The notes beneath the pieces are model-generated. The model was not told where the DNA came from and did no database searches. It saw only the letters and a list, made by a program, of their open reading frames with translations. Below are positions 1 to 6,643 of a stretch of DNA of 12,272 nucleotides, in pieces. Source of the DNA: Pseudomonadota bacterium. GTDB lineage: Bacteria; Desulfobacterota; Syntrophobacteria; Syntrophobacterales; Syntrophobacteraceae. Location: the NCBI GenBank assembly GCA_023442755.1, contig JAEZXS010000083.1, positions 1 through 12,272 of the forward strand, given 5' to 3'. The position numbers were made by a program, and so were the translations under genes. Each line of letters opens with the position of its first letter. Positions within the stretch are counted from its first letter, which is position 1.

Positions 1-458
1 CAAAGGGTGGTATTGGTCAGGATTCCCAGGATTTTGCTTGCGACGCTTCCGAGAGAGGGGGCTGCGAAGGCCCCAAGCCCGGTTCGTCCGAATGCGACGG
101 CGTCGTAGCCGTTTCTGGCCTCGACGAGGGCATCTCGCGCGATCCCGGCCCGCCGCCTCTGAATCTGGATTTTAATTAAGGGATCCTCCGCTCCCGCTGT
201 GATCAAGGTTTGCCGGGCCTTTTGCATAAACTCGGCTATCAGGGTTTCTCTCTTTTTTTCCCAGTCTATTAAGCAAGTAACGTACTGCGGTCCCATCGGG
301 TCTTTTTCCCAGTCCCAGAAAGAATTGGGAACGGGATCGAGAACATTGAAGAGCACGATTTCCGTCTGCCACAGAACGAAAGCTTTGCTGATGTAGGAGA
401 TCATTTCGAAGGACTGGTCGGAACCGTCGACCAGGAGCAGGATACGTCTTTTTGCCAT
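1..458 (-). CDS. Universal stress protein (UspA family), C-terminus cut by window edge
   Basis: The frame read leftward from the ATG at 458 stays open to the edge, giving 152 residues that begin MAKRRILLLVDGSDQS. The opening strand ending in DGS is the usual N-terminal Usp strand with its ligand-binding Asp. Residues 124-138 match the ATP-binding signature G-x2-G-x9-G-[S/T] exactly (G124, G127, G137, S138), which points to the nucleotide-binding Usp subgroup. Single-domain Usp proteins are about 140-160 residues, so the gene is nearly complete unless a second Usp domain follows beyond the edge. The site before the start (AAGGGTG) is weak. It lies 92 bases downstream of the CoA-transferase B gene on the same strand and could be cotranscribed with it. 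Usp proteins are cytoplasmic stress or energy-state proteins of varied function; the exact role here is unknown. Confidence 0.85.
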   Translation of the reverse strand, partial: MAKRRILLLVDGSDQSFEMISYISKAFVLWQTEIVLFNVLDPVPNSFWDWEKDPMGPQYVTCLIDWEKKRETLIAEFMQKARQTLITAGAEDPLIKIQIQRRRAGIARDALVEARNGYDAVAFGRTGLGAFAAPSLGSVASKILGILTNTTL

Positions 459-550
459 TGGACACCCTTGAGATTTGGAAACGTCGTTCGTAGTCGGTAA
501 AGAGGGTTGGCCCAGCCCCATAATCATCCGCGGTTTCAGTGCGGCCGTTG

Positions 551-1372
551 TCAAGCTCTCGACCTGGGCAGAAACAGTTCGTCTTTATCCAGAACTTCAT
601 GCATCAGATAGAGTTCTTCGGGCGTCGGCGGAGGCGTAACGCCTCTCACTCGGCTGATGTCGAGGTCGAAGAGGCACATCTTGGCTATCTCCTCCGGTGT
701 CTGCCCGGGATGAAACGTATCGAGGTATATTCTTCCACTGTTCTCATCGAAGCGGAAAACCCCGGCGGTACTGATGACGGCGGAAGGACCGCCCCGAAAG
801 GATTCGCCGTAAAGCTCGCGTCGATGGACAAATTCGCCGGAAGGCCACTTTTTCACTCTCCAGCCGGGGCTGGTTATGTAGCTAACTTCTTTGACGAATC
901 GCCTGGGTTCGTGGAGCATGATGTAGACGGTGCGCTTGGAAAAGGAATTAATGTCCGGGTTTGCGCCGCTCCCTGTCAGGCGGAGTTCGGGGTCGAGATA
1001 ATCCCCGATTACGGTGGTGTTGACGTTGCCGTATTCGTCTATTTCCGCTCCGGTGAGAAAACCCAGGTCCACATACCCTCGCTGGGCAACGAAAAACGCT
1101 TCGCAAAGACCGGAGGAACGGGAGGCTCCCGACTGGCATCTCGGGTCGGCGACGGATATTGGCAGCCTCGTGGGATGGCTGTCGAATGTTCCCGCTTCGA
1201 AGATGAGGCGCAGATTCGGCGCATGGGTTTTTCGGGCGAGCATAATGGCCAGTATGGGCATGCCTGTCCCGGCAAACACAATCTCGTTGTCACGGATCTC
1301 GCGACTTGCGGACACCGTCATGAGGTCGGCCAGGGTGAATCCCTTTTCTTTGGCCTGCTTCCTGGATTCCAT
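551..1372 (-). CDS. CoA-transferase subunit B, glutaconate CoA-transferase (GctB)-like, first pair
   Basis: A 273-residue class I CoA-transferase beta subunit, close to the length of GctB. With its A subunit it should move CoA between an acyl-CoA and a free carboxylic acid in the cytoplasm. From memory of the Acidaminococcus GctB sequence, catalytic Glu54 sits seven residues after an Ala-Pro pair; here APNLRLIFEAG puts the equivalent at E59. Other family blocks are VFAGTGMP (32-39), GAEIDEYGNVN (108-118) and YITSPGW (165-171). Two things are odd. The usual GSGGAN block reads GSGANPD (134-140), and the DGPG.R loop after YITSPGW is replaced by a longer basic/aromatic stretch (172-195). The start at 1372 follows a purine-rich site (GGAAGGGGTG) and lies 14 bases after the A subunit stop. 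A longer in-frame start at 1489 would run into subunit A. The substrate cannot be read from sequence; a hydrolase or ligase-like member of the fold is possible but less likely because the Glu is kept. Confidence 0.88.
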   Translation of the reverse strand: MESRKQAKEKGFTLADLMTVSASREIRDNEIVFAGTGMPILAIMLARKTHAPNLRLIFEAGTFDSHPTRLPISVADPRCQSGASRSSGLCEAFFVAQRGYVDLGFLTGAEIDEYGNVNTTVIGDYLDPELRLTGSGANPDINSFSKRTVYIMLHEPRRFVKEVSYITSPGWRVKKWPSGEFVHRRELYGESFRGGPSAVISTAGVFRFDENSGRIYLDTFHPGQTPEEIAKMCLFDLDISRVRGVTPPPTPEELYLMHEVLDKDELFLPRSRA

Positions 1373-1386
1373 GTATTCACCCCTTC

Positions 1387-2343
1387 CTAGAGGCTGCTGA
1401 AGCCGAGGGCCCTGTTGGCTCTCAAGTTGACCATGCGGCCGGATCCGAGTTTTTCGAGATAGCGTTTGTGGTCCATCCCGTGAATCCACTCGCGTGCAAA
1501 TTCGTCGAAACCTTCCTGGGTCCTTGTCTGCATATAGAAATTTCTGATGAAATCGCCATCGGCATCATAGAAGCCGGAAATGCCCGTGGGATGGGCTGCG
1601 TAAGGGCACTCTACTACATAGTCCACCACAAAGCCCGGTATGGTGTTCAAACGCGGTTCGCGGCGCAGGTAATCTTCCGGAACGATCTCCTCGGCGAGCA
1701 CGATGGTCGTATCGGCCGCCCGTGCAATTTCGGGATCGGCAAAGAATTGCCCCTCAACCCTGATCGTTCCCTCCTGGCCCGCCTGCTGGACGGACAGGAT
1801 CGCTACATCGGGCCTTGCGGCGGGGACCAGGACCTGTTTGCCACCTTTGAAGAAGGGATCGTCGGTAAGAATATATTTTTGCAGGGGGATCTTGGGATGT
1901 TTTCCATCCCGAAGCCCGGCGCGGCCGAGCATATCGTATTCGGGGTTATGAATGTCGGTGCCGAAGGCGGTCTGGGACGGCATAAAGGGGATCCCGGCCG
2001 AGCCGGCCAGGAAACGGAATCCCATCTCGGCATGACTGTAATCTTCGTAAATGATTTCCTTGTTCTTTATTTTCCGGGAGAGGTTGGCGCCGTATCTTCC
2101 ATATATCTCGTGGCCTATCCAGGATGATTCCCATATAGCGACGCAGCCCGCTCCGATGAGAAACTCCGAATGGGGGCCGCTGTTGAGTTCGAGAAGGTGA
2201 AGATCACGTTTTTTCTGTCGTATGAGTTCGTACACGAGAGCGCAGGGGCGACGCCAGATGGTAAAGCCGGAGAAGGTGATGATAGACCCGTCCTGCACGA
2301 TTTCAGCGGCTTCCTGCAAGGTGATCTGCTTAGAGTGGTTCAT
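1387..2343 (-). CDS. CoA-transferase subunit A, glutaconate CoA-transferase (GctA)-like, first pair
   Basis: A 318-residue alpha subunit starting MNHSKQITLQEAAEIV, very close in length and order of blocks to GctA. The glycine-rich CoA-binding strand is seen in SIITFSGFT (20-28), and further family blocks are LIGAGCV (62-68), EDYSHAEMGFRFLAG (100-114), GIPFMPSQTAFGTD (117-130), LAEEIVPEDYLRREP (216-230), YAAHPTGISGFYD (248-260) and a C-terminal EW...DH..YL..LG segment. It carries E100 in the EDYS block, as GctA does, whereas the second A subunit of this window has Tyr there. The start at 2343 is set by a strong AGGAGG eight bases upstream (2352-2357); an in-frame ATG at 2418 has no such site. 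Subunit B follows after 14 bases, so the two form one operon and presumably an alpha/beta complex. Substrate unknown; glutaconate, 3-oxoacids or another short acid are all possible. Confidence 0.9.
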   Translation of the reverse strand: MNHSKQITLQEAAEIVQDGSIITFSGFTIWRRPCALVYELIRQKKRDLHLLELNSGPHSEFLIGAGCVAIWESSWIGHEIYGRYGANLSRKIKNKEIIYEDYSHAEMGFRFLAGSAGIPFMPSQTAFGTDIHNPEYDMLGRAGLRDGKHPKIPLQKYILTDDPFFKGGKQVLVPAARPDVAILSVQQAGQEGTIRVEGQFFADPEIARAADTTIVLAEEIVPEDYLRREPRLNTIPGFVVDYVVECPYAAHPTGISGFYDADGDFIRNFYMQTRTQEGFDEFAREWIHGMDHKRYLEKLGSGRMVNLRANRALGFSSL

Positions 2344-2523
2344 ATGTACAACCTCCTGCCCGAATTTGAAAAAGAGCTTGAAACAAGGAGCGCTGCGGAG
2401 TGGCCCGGAGTTACCCATCTAAAGTACTAGAATATTGACAAAACTCAAAATCTTTTTATTAGGCGGCACTCTCGGCGGGAAAATTGCGATATATAACCGA
2501 AATGCTAAAAGAATCGGTGCCTT

Positions 2524-2552
2524 ATAATAACTATGCAGCACATTGTGGACAA
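2524..2552 (-). promoter_or_regulatory. Candidate sigma-70 promoter for the minus-strand CoA-transferase operon
   Basis: Read on the minus strand, TTGTCC (2552-2547) is followed after exactly 17 bases by TATTAT (2529-2524). These match the -35 consensus at 4 of 6 and the -10 consensus at 5 of 6 positions. Transcription from here would leave a leader of about 175 bases before the subunit A start at 2343. The surrounding DNA is AT-rich, so chance matches are likely. Confidence 0.3.
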
Positions 2553-2942
2553 AAGCACGAAGAGAATTAAATTTGCAATTCGAGGATCTGACCGGGGCGC
2601 CGTATCTTTGAAAGCAGGAAGAGCTGTTATTGTGCAGATGAAAGGGCCGGGAGCAGGTCAGTTGGATAATTTTATCCTTGACACTAACGCACATTACGAA
2701 GAATAATTGCGTTCGGGGAATCACAAAATTAGAAAATACTGCAGCTGTCGCGCAGCATGATTTTCTCCTGATTCCAGAATCGCGCTCACTTCTTTTTGTT
2801 CGCGTGCTCTCGATATTCCAGCTCCACCGCATCCTATCCTTCATTTTCTTCCGCAGCGCTGGTCAGTTAGCCTTTTTTACTGACGCATTTGATACGGTCA
2901 TTCTTCCTGGTGAAGTCTTTCCCCTGAACAGTGGAATACCTT

Positions 2943-2977
2943 CGTCCCCACCACCAGGGACGCTGTTCATTGTCCCC
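2943..2977. repeat. Clustered GTCCC/GGGAC inverted units, possible mobile-element end
   Basis: CGTCCC (2943-2948) pairs perfectly with GGGACG (2957-2962) across an eight-base CACCACCA loop. The same GGGAC can instead pair with GTCCC at 2972-2976 across ten bases. The segment GGGACGCTGTTCATT resembles, from memory, sequences flanking REP-associated tyrosine transposase (IS200-like) genes in related bacteria. No transposase frame is present here, so at most this is an orphan hairpin unit or remnant. It could also be chance in a GC-rich stretch. Confidence 0.3.
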
Positions 2978-3156
2978 TGACGAAAAAATCGGGCAAGTTG
3001 AAAAGACCGGCGGTCGTATCCGGCGGGCTTTGATAGAGGCATCGAGTTCTGCCGGGCCGCCTGGAGTCGCAGCGATCGTTGAGGCTAACGGTTGTTTTGC
3101 CGTTTTGTGCGGCGCCGGCATGCAGATCATATCCTGAGCGGGTTTCCGGCCCTGGC

Positions 3157-3166
3157 AAGGAGGTGA
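3157..3166 (+). other. Orphan perfect Shine-Dalgarno sequence
   Basis: AAGGAGGTGA is fully complementary to the usual 16S rRNA 3' end, but no ATG or GTG follows at usable spacing. The nearest start-like TTG is about 20 bases on. The true start of the downstream CoA-transferase gene, at 3230, has its own AGGAGG. It may be the relic of a lost leader or gene. Confidence 0.4.
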
Positions 3167-3229
3167 GAACGACACACGAGAATTCTTGGAGCATCATCTT
3201 CAATTCTCTTCATAATCAGGAGGTACAAA

Positions 3230-4222
3230 ATGGCTGTAGACAAGTTGATGTCACTCAAGGAAGCGGTTTCGAAGTTCGTTAAGGACGGCGACACTGTGTA
3301 TTACGGTGGGTTCCAGATCATGGTTCCTATGGCGCTCACACACGAAATTATCCGGCAGAAGAAAAGAAATCTCACTACGATTGAGTCTTCCACTGATGTC
3401 GGCGGTCTGGACATCCTGGTCGGGGCGGGATGCGTCAAAGAGATTCATTCGGCCTGGATCATGAACTGGTATGTAAAGGCGCCGTATGCCATCCGTCGGG
3501 CTTTTCAGTCAAAGGAATTGAAGAGGTATGACGTTTCGAACTTTGCCGCCTCCAGTGCACTGATCGGCGGTTTCCTTGGTGTGCCTTTTGTACCGGTGAG
3601 GGGCAATATCGGAACCGATATGCTCAAGCTCAACCCGACCGATCTGCAGGTCATGAAAGACCCGTTTACGGGTGAAGAGATTACGGTTGTTCGGTCCTGG
3701 CAGGCCGATGTCGCCATCATTCATGCACAGGTTGCGGACCGGCTCGGAAACGTGATGAGCTGGGGCACCAGGGGCGTCACGGACGAATTCGGGGCCATGG
3801 CGGCAAAAAGAGGCGTCATAGTCACGGCGGAGGAAATAGTCGAGCCGGAAATGGTCCGTGCCGACCCCGACAGAACCGTTGTGCCCTATTTCAAAACCCT
3901 TGCGGTTGTCCACTGCCCCTGGGGAGCCCATCCCTCGGCATGCCGCGGCTACTATGGACTCGATATCCGGTTCAGCCAGTACCAGGGCAAATATGAACGA
4001 AACGCTGAGCTTCTCCCCAAATTTCTGGACGAGTGGGTCTACGGGTGTGAGGACCACGCTGCATACATAAAGAAATATGTCCAGAAGTTCGGCCAGGAAG
4101 GTCTTGACCGGCTCAAGCCGACACTTGGGTTCAAGCCGAAATTCGCGGTCGATTATGGTTATCACGATCCGGCTGTCTGGAAGGGCGTGCCGCAGTATAC
4201 CGACGAATACATCAAGGCCTAG
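3230..4222 (+). CDS. CoA-transferase subunit A, second divergent pair
   Basis: A 330-residue alpha subunit of the GctA/class I CoA-transferase family, starting MAVDKLMSLKEAVSKFV. Blocks in order are DTVYYGGFQ (21-29), ILVGAGCV (62-69), LGVPFVPVRGNIGTD (116-130), DVAIIHAQVADRLGN (160-174), TAEEIVEPEMVRADP (199-213) and WGAHPSACRGYYG (231-243). At the position where the other A subunit has EDYS, this one has YDVS (100-103), so the acidic residue is missing. The C-terminus extends about 30 residues beyond the usual ending (roughly 300-330, Tyr- and Pro-rich). The start at 3230 follows AGGAGG by six bases. The B subunit gene follows after 34 bases, so the pair should be cotranscribed and form one enzyme. 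The exact acid substrate is not evident. The same-position differences from the first pair argue for a different substrate rather than simple gene dosage. Confidence 0.9.
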   Translation: MAVDKLMSLKEAVSKFVKDGDTVYYGGFQIMVPMALTHEIIRQKKRNLTTIESSTDVGGLDILVGAGCVKEIHSAWIMNWYVKAPYAIRRAFQSKELKRYDVSNFAASSALIGGFLGVPFVPVRGNIGTDMLKLNPTDLQVMKDPFTGEEITVVRSWQADVAIIHAQVADRLGNVMSWGTRGVTDEFGAMAAKRGVIVTAEEIVEPEMVRADPDRTVVPYFKTLAVVHCPWGAHPSACRGYYGLDIRFSQYQGKYERNAELLPKFLDEWVYGCEDHAAYIKKYVQKFGQEGLDRLKPTLGFKPKFAVDYGYHDPAVWKGVPQYTDEYIKA

Positions 4223-4256
4223 GACTGGTCACCAGAGATTGCAAAGGAGAAGAAAT

Positions 4257-5030
4257 ATGCATGCCACCAATTATAAACTGACTGAACTCATGGTCGTGCG
4301 CTGCGCCAAAGAAATTCTGGACGGAGAGGTTGTCTTTGCGGGGGTCGGCCTGCCCCTGGTAGTTGTGAGCTTTGCCATGGCCACCCAGGCGCCGAATATG
4401 ATTCTGTTCACTGAAGGCGGCTCTATCCGTGCGACTGCGCCTCCGGGTCTTGCCATCACGGTTGACGATCCTGCTCTTTTTTGCAATGGCGATGCCACGT
4501 TCGGAATGCTTTCGACCATGGCGGCCCTGCAGAGAGGCGAAGTGGACGTGGCTTTCATCGGTGGAGCCCAGATCGACAAGTACGGCAACATCAATTCTAC
4601 CGGCGTGGGGGACTGGAGCAAACCGGAGTCCTTCACCTATTTTGCCGGAAGCGGCGGTGCGAACGACATGGCCACCTCCGGGAAGCGCGTGCTTGCGATC
4701 ATGCCCCAGGACCCCAAAAAATTCGTCGAGAAGGTCGACTATGTAACCACACCCGGATACCTCGACGGCCCTGGCGCCCGTCAGCGTTGCGGGATGATCG
4801 GGGGTGGACCCTCCGTTGTGGTGAGCACGATGGGCGTGTACAAGTTCGATGAGAAAACCTGCGAAATGTATCTGTCCGAATACTATCCCGGCCAGTCGGT
4901 CGAGAAGGTAAAGGCAAACTGCTCGTTCGACCTGAAGGTGGCCCCGGATGTAAAGGAAACCGAGCCTCCTACGGAAGAGGAAATCACGGTCCTTCGAAAT
5001 ATCGATCCTACCGGGTTCTATCTGGGATAG
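4257..5030 (+). CDS. CoA-transferase subunit B, second divergent pair (GctB-like)
   Basis: A 257-residue beta subunit starting MHATNYKLTELMVVRC. The start at 4257 is chosen because GGAG lies about eight bases upstream; the frame is open further upstream only as overlap with subunit A. The catalytic glutamate is E53 in APNMILFTEGG, aligned with GctB Glu54 as I recall that sequence. Family blocks are VVFAGVGLPLVVVS (25-38), GGAQIDKYGNINSTGVGDW (102-120), FAGSGGAND (129-137) and VTTPGYLDGPGARQR (163-177). Unlike the first B subunit it keeps the canonical GSGGAN and DGPG blocks, so it is the more typical of the two. It should form a heteromer with the preceding A subunit and transfer CoA between acyl-CoA and acid during anaerobic acid metabolism. 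A strong terminator 50 bases downstream ends the operon. Confidence 0.9.
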   Translation: MHATNYKLTELMVVRCAKEILDGEVVFAGVGLPLVVVSFAMATQAPNMILFTEGGSIRATAPPGLAITVDDPALFCNGDATFGMLSTMAALQRGEVDVAFIGGAQIDKYGNINSTGVGDWSKPESFTYFAGSGGANDMATSGKRVLAIMPQDPKKFVEKVDYVTTPGYLDGPGARQRCGMIGGGPSVVVSTMGVYKFDEKTCEMYLSEYYPGQSVEKVKANCSFDLKVAPDVKETEPPTEEEITVLRNIDPTGFYLG

Positions 5031-5080
5031 GCGCTGCGGGTTGTTGCCCGCTTTACAGACTTAGAACGCTGTTGCAGAAT

Positions 5081-5107
5081 GGCGGGGCTCAAAACCCCGC
5101 CTTTTTT
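5081..5107 (+). terminator. Rho-independent terminator after second CoA-transferase operon
   Basis: GGCGGGG (5081-5087) pairs with CCCCGCC (5095-5101) across a seven-base loop and is followed at once by six T (5102-5107). A weaker hairpin, GCGGG/CCCGC, lies just before it at 5036-5051. Together they separate the CoA-transferase operon from the pilZ-motAB genes. Confidence 0.9.
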
Positions 5108-5179
5108 GTTGGCCTGTTTCGAGCATTTTTTGCTCATGTGGAGAGGCGGGAATACCGAATCACAATAGTGAGGTGGAAG

Positions 5180-5205
5180 CTCAGCGGCGGTGCAGCCGCG
5201 CTGAG
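5180..5205 (+). other. Hairpin upstream of pilZ
   Basis: CTCAGC (5180-5185) pairs with GCTGAG (5200-5205), and GGC (5186-5188) with GCC (5195-5197), leaving a two-base bulge and a six-base loop. No T-run follows, so it is not a standard terminator. It lies about 35-60 bases before the pilZ start and may shape the mRNA leader. It does not match the c-di-GMP-I riboswitch pattern I know. Confidence 0.4.
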
Positions 5206-5240
5206 GCAAACAGAATGGGTACAGCAGGATGATTAACAGC

Positions 5241-5777
5241 ATGGAAAATGATGAACAGTATCGCTCTTTGAGAGAATTCTCCCGGGTGGAAGCATTTCTA
5301 CCCGTTCAGATAACCCGTGTCGGCGTGGCGGATCGAGCCACGCTGAGGTCGCATTCTTCGTTCGAATCGGCGCTTACCGGGCACCAGGAAATGCCCGAGC
5401 CTGACGACAAGGTGATATCGGAATGCCTGCGCATTCTCAATTCGAAACTGGACTCAATCATCCAGATGCTCGCCTCGCAGAAGAAGGAATATGAACGTCT
5501 TCCGCTGCGTCAGATAAATATCAGCGCCGGAGGGTTGCGCACCTGGGTTGAAAACGGCCTTGCCCTCAACGACCTGGTGGAAGTCAGGATGATGCTGCCG
5601 ACCGCCCCCTTTATGGTCTTCTATATCTATGGAACGGTCGTGAAAATCGAGCAGTCTGCGAACAAGTGCAGGGTTTCGGTTGAGTTTACCGAGATCGACG
5701 ATGACATTCGGGAACAGATTGTGAAGTATGTTTTCGAAAGGCAGCGGGAAATCCTGCGCAAGAAACGGAGGCAGTAG
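5241..5777 (+). CDS. PilZ domain protein with helical insertion, first gene of the motAB operon
   Basis: A 178-residue protein (182 if the ATG at 5229 is used). It has both PilZ c-di-GMP-binding motifs: RxxxR as REFSR (residues 11-15), followed by the first strand AFLPVQIT, and [D/N]xSxxG as NISAGG (93-98). In typical PilZ domains these lie about 20-30 residues apart; here they are about 80 apart. The insert holds a likely amphipathic helix (about 55-86) with Ile/Leu/Met in heptad-like spacing, which could mediate oligomers or contact with the stator. The C-terminal strands run to about 150 and end in a basic helix (160-178). I prefer 5241 because AGGA lies 11 bases upstream, whereas the start at 5229 has purines directly abutting it; neither is strong. 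The stop is eight bases before motA. The likely role is c-di-GMP-dependent control of flagellar torque, comparable in logic to YcgR; that role is inferred from position. Confidence 0.85.
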   Translation: MENDEQYRSLREFSRVEAFLPVQITRVGVADRATLRSHSSFESALTGHQEMPEPDDKVISECLRILNSKLDSIIQMLASQKKEYERLPLRQINISAGGLRTWVENGLALNDLVEVRMMLPTAPFMVFYIYGTVVKIEQSANKCRVSVEFTEIDDDIREQIVKYVFERQREILRKKRRQ

Positions 5778-5785
5778 ACCGGCAC

Positions 5786-6643
5786 ATGTTCGTTCTCATA
5801 GGCGCAGTCATAGTTTTAGGGTCCGTCATCGGCGGATACTTGATGGAACAGGGCAGCCTCGGCCTGCTCTTCCAGCCGGCGGAGGTTGTAATCATTTTCG
5901 GCGCTGCACTGGGCGGCTTTATCATTTCCTCCCCCCTCAAGGTGATCAAGGCCGTAAAGGGAGGGATCCTGCAGATGTTCAACAGCAGGGCTTACGGCCG
6001 GACCGATTACGTCGAAGCGCTTGTTCTTCTCAATGAAATCTTCTTCAAGATCAGAAAAGAAGGCCTCGTGTCTATAGAATCCGACCTGGACGAGCCGGCG
6101 AAGAGTCCGATTTTCAAAAAGTATCCGAAGTTTTTGAAGAACCACCATGCGCTGGCGTTTCTGGCGGATACCCTTCGAACATTGACCATAACCGACATCG
6201 AGGCGCACGAACTCGCGTCGCTGCTCGACTATGAAATAGAGGCCCATTACGAGGAGGCCACGATCCCCGCAAAAAGCGTTGCAAACATTGCAGACGGTTT
6301 GCCCGGTCTTGGAATCGTCGCGGCGGTGCTCGGCGTTGTGGTTACGATGAAAAAGATCAACGAGCCGCCTGAAGTTCTAGGCCACAGTATCGGTGCTGCC
6401 CTGGTCGGCACCTTCCTGGGCGTGCTCATGTGCTACGGCTTTGTCGGACCTATGGCGCGCAACCTGGAATTGATTGCAAACGAAGATAAGGAATTCCTGA
6501 CCGTTCTTAAGGCCGCTCTGCTCGCCTTCGTCAATACGCCGTCCCCGCAGGTTGCCATCGAGTTTGCCCGGCGCGTCATTCCCGGCGATCTGCGACCCAC
6601 GTTCCTCGAGTTGGAAGAAGTGATCAAAAAGGCCAAAAAGTAA
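5786..6643 (+). CDS. motA: Flagellar stator protein MotA
   Basis: A 285-residue inner-membrane subunit of the flagellar stator. It has four predicted membrane segments: about 2-20, 33-49, 171-189 and 201-220, with the large cytoplasmic loop between the second and third. Torque residues Arg90 and Glu98 and the channel prolines Pro173 and Pro222 fall at the same numbers as in E. coli MotA. The LLFQPAEVVIIFGAALGG block (27-44) is typical of proton-type MotA. It should assemble with MotB as a 5:2 ion channel that pushes on FliG. The start at 5786 lies eight bases after the pilZ stop and has only a weak upstream GGAGG at long spacing, so translation is probably coupled. The stop overlaps the motB start by one base. 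Confidence 0.96.
   Translation: MFVLIGAVIVLGSVIGGYLMEQGSLGLLFQPAEVVIIFGAALGGFIISSPLKVIKAVKGGILQMFNSRAYGRTDYVEALVLLNEIFFKIRKEGLVSIESDLDEPAKSPIFKKYPKFLKNHHALAFLADTLRTLTITDIEAHELASLLDYEIEAHYEEATIPAKSVANIADGLPGLGIVAAVLGVVVTMKKINEPPEVLGHSIGAALVGTFLGVLMCYGFVGPMARNLELIANEDKEFLTVLKAALLAFVNTPSPQVAIEFARRVIPGDLRPTFLELEEVIKKAKK

Larger units (their letters stand above)
2344..3229. other. Divergent intergenic region between two CoA-transferase operons, no convincing gene
   Basis: An 886-bp gap separates the divergent operons. From about 2419 to 2930 it is clearly AT-richer than the genes on either side. From about 2940 to 3150 it turns GC-rich and codon-like, but the short open frames there (about 100 residues or fewer on either strand) have no recognisable motif and no good ribosome site. 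A small set of GTCCC/GGGAC inverted units lies at 2943-2977, and an isolated perfect SD sequence lies at 3157-3166. It presumably holds promoters for both operons. The mosaic composition suggests that part of it is inserted DNA or the remains of a lost gene or element. Confidence 0.6.

Noticed and set aside
539..1390. Plus-strand open frame of 283 codons
   Set aside because: It is the shadow of the GctB-like gene on the minus strand and has no family motif.
2419..2844. Minus-strand open frame of 141 codons in the spacer
   Set aside because: It starts without a ribosome site, lies in AT-rich DNA, has irregular composition and shows no domain.
4225..4235. Palindrome CTGGTCACCAG between the second A and B subunit genes
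   Set aside because: It is short, has a one-base centre that cannot form an RNA hairpin, and sits inside an operon; chance is the simplest explanation.
5101..5230. FliA (sigma-28) promoter before pilZ-motAB
   Set aside because: I searched for TAAA and GCCGATAA-like boxes at the right spacing and found none.
5160..5240. Possible c-di-GMP riboswitch before pilZ
   Set aside because: There is a hairpin and a GCAAAC string, but the conserved core and second helix of the known c-di-GMP-I class are not present.
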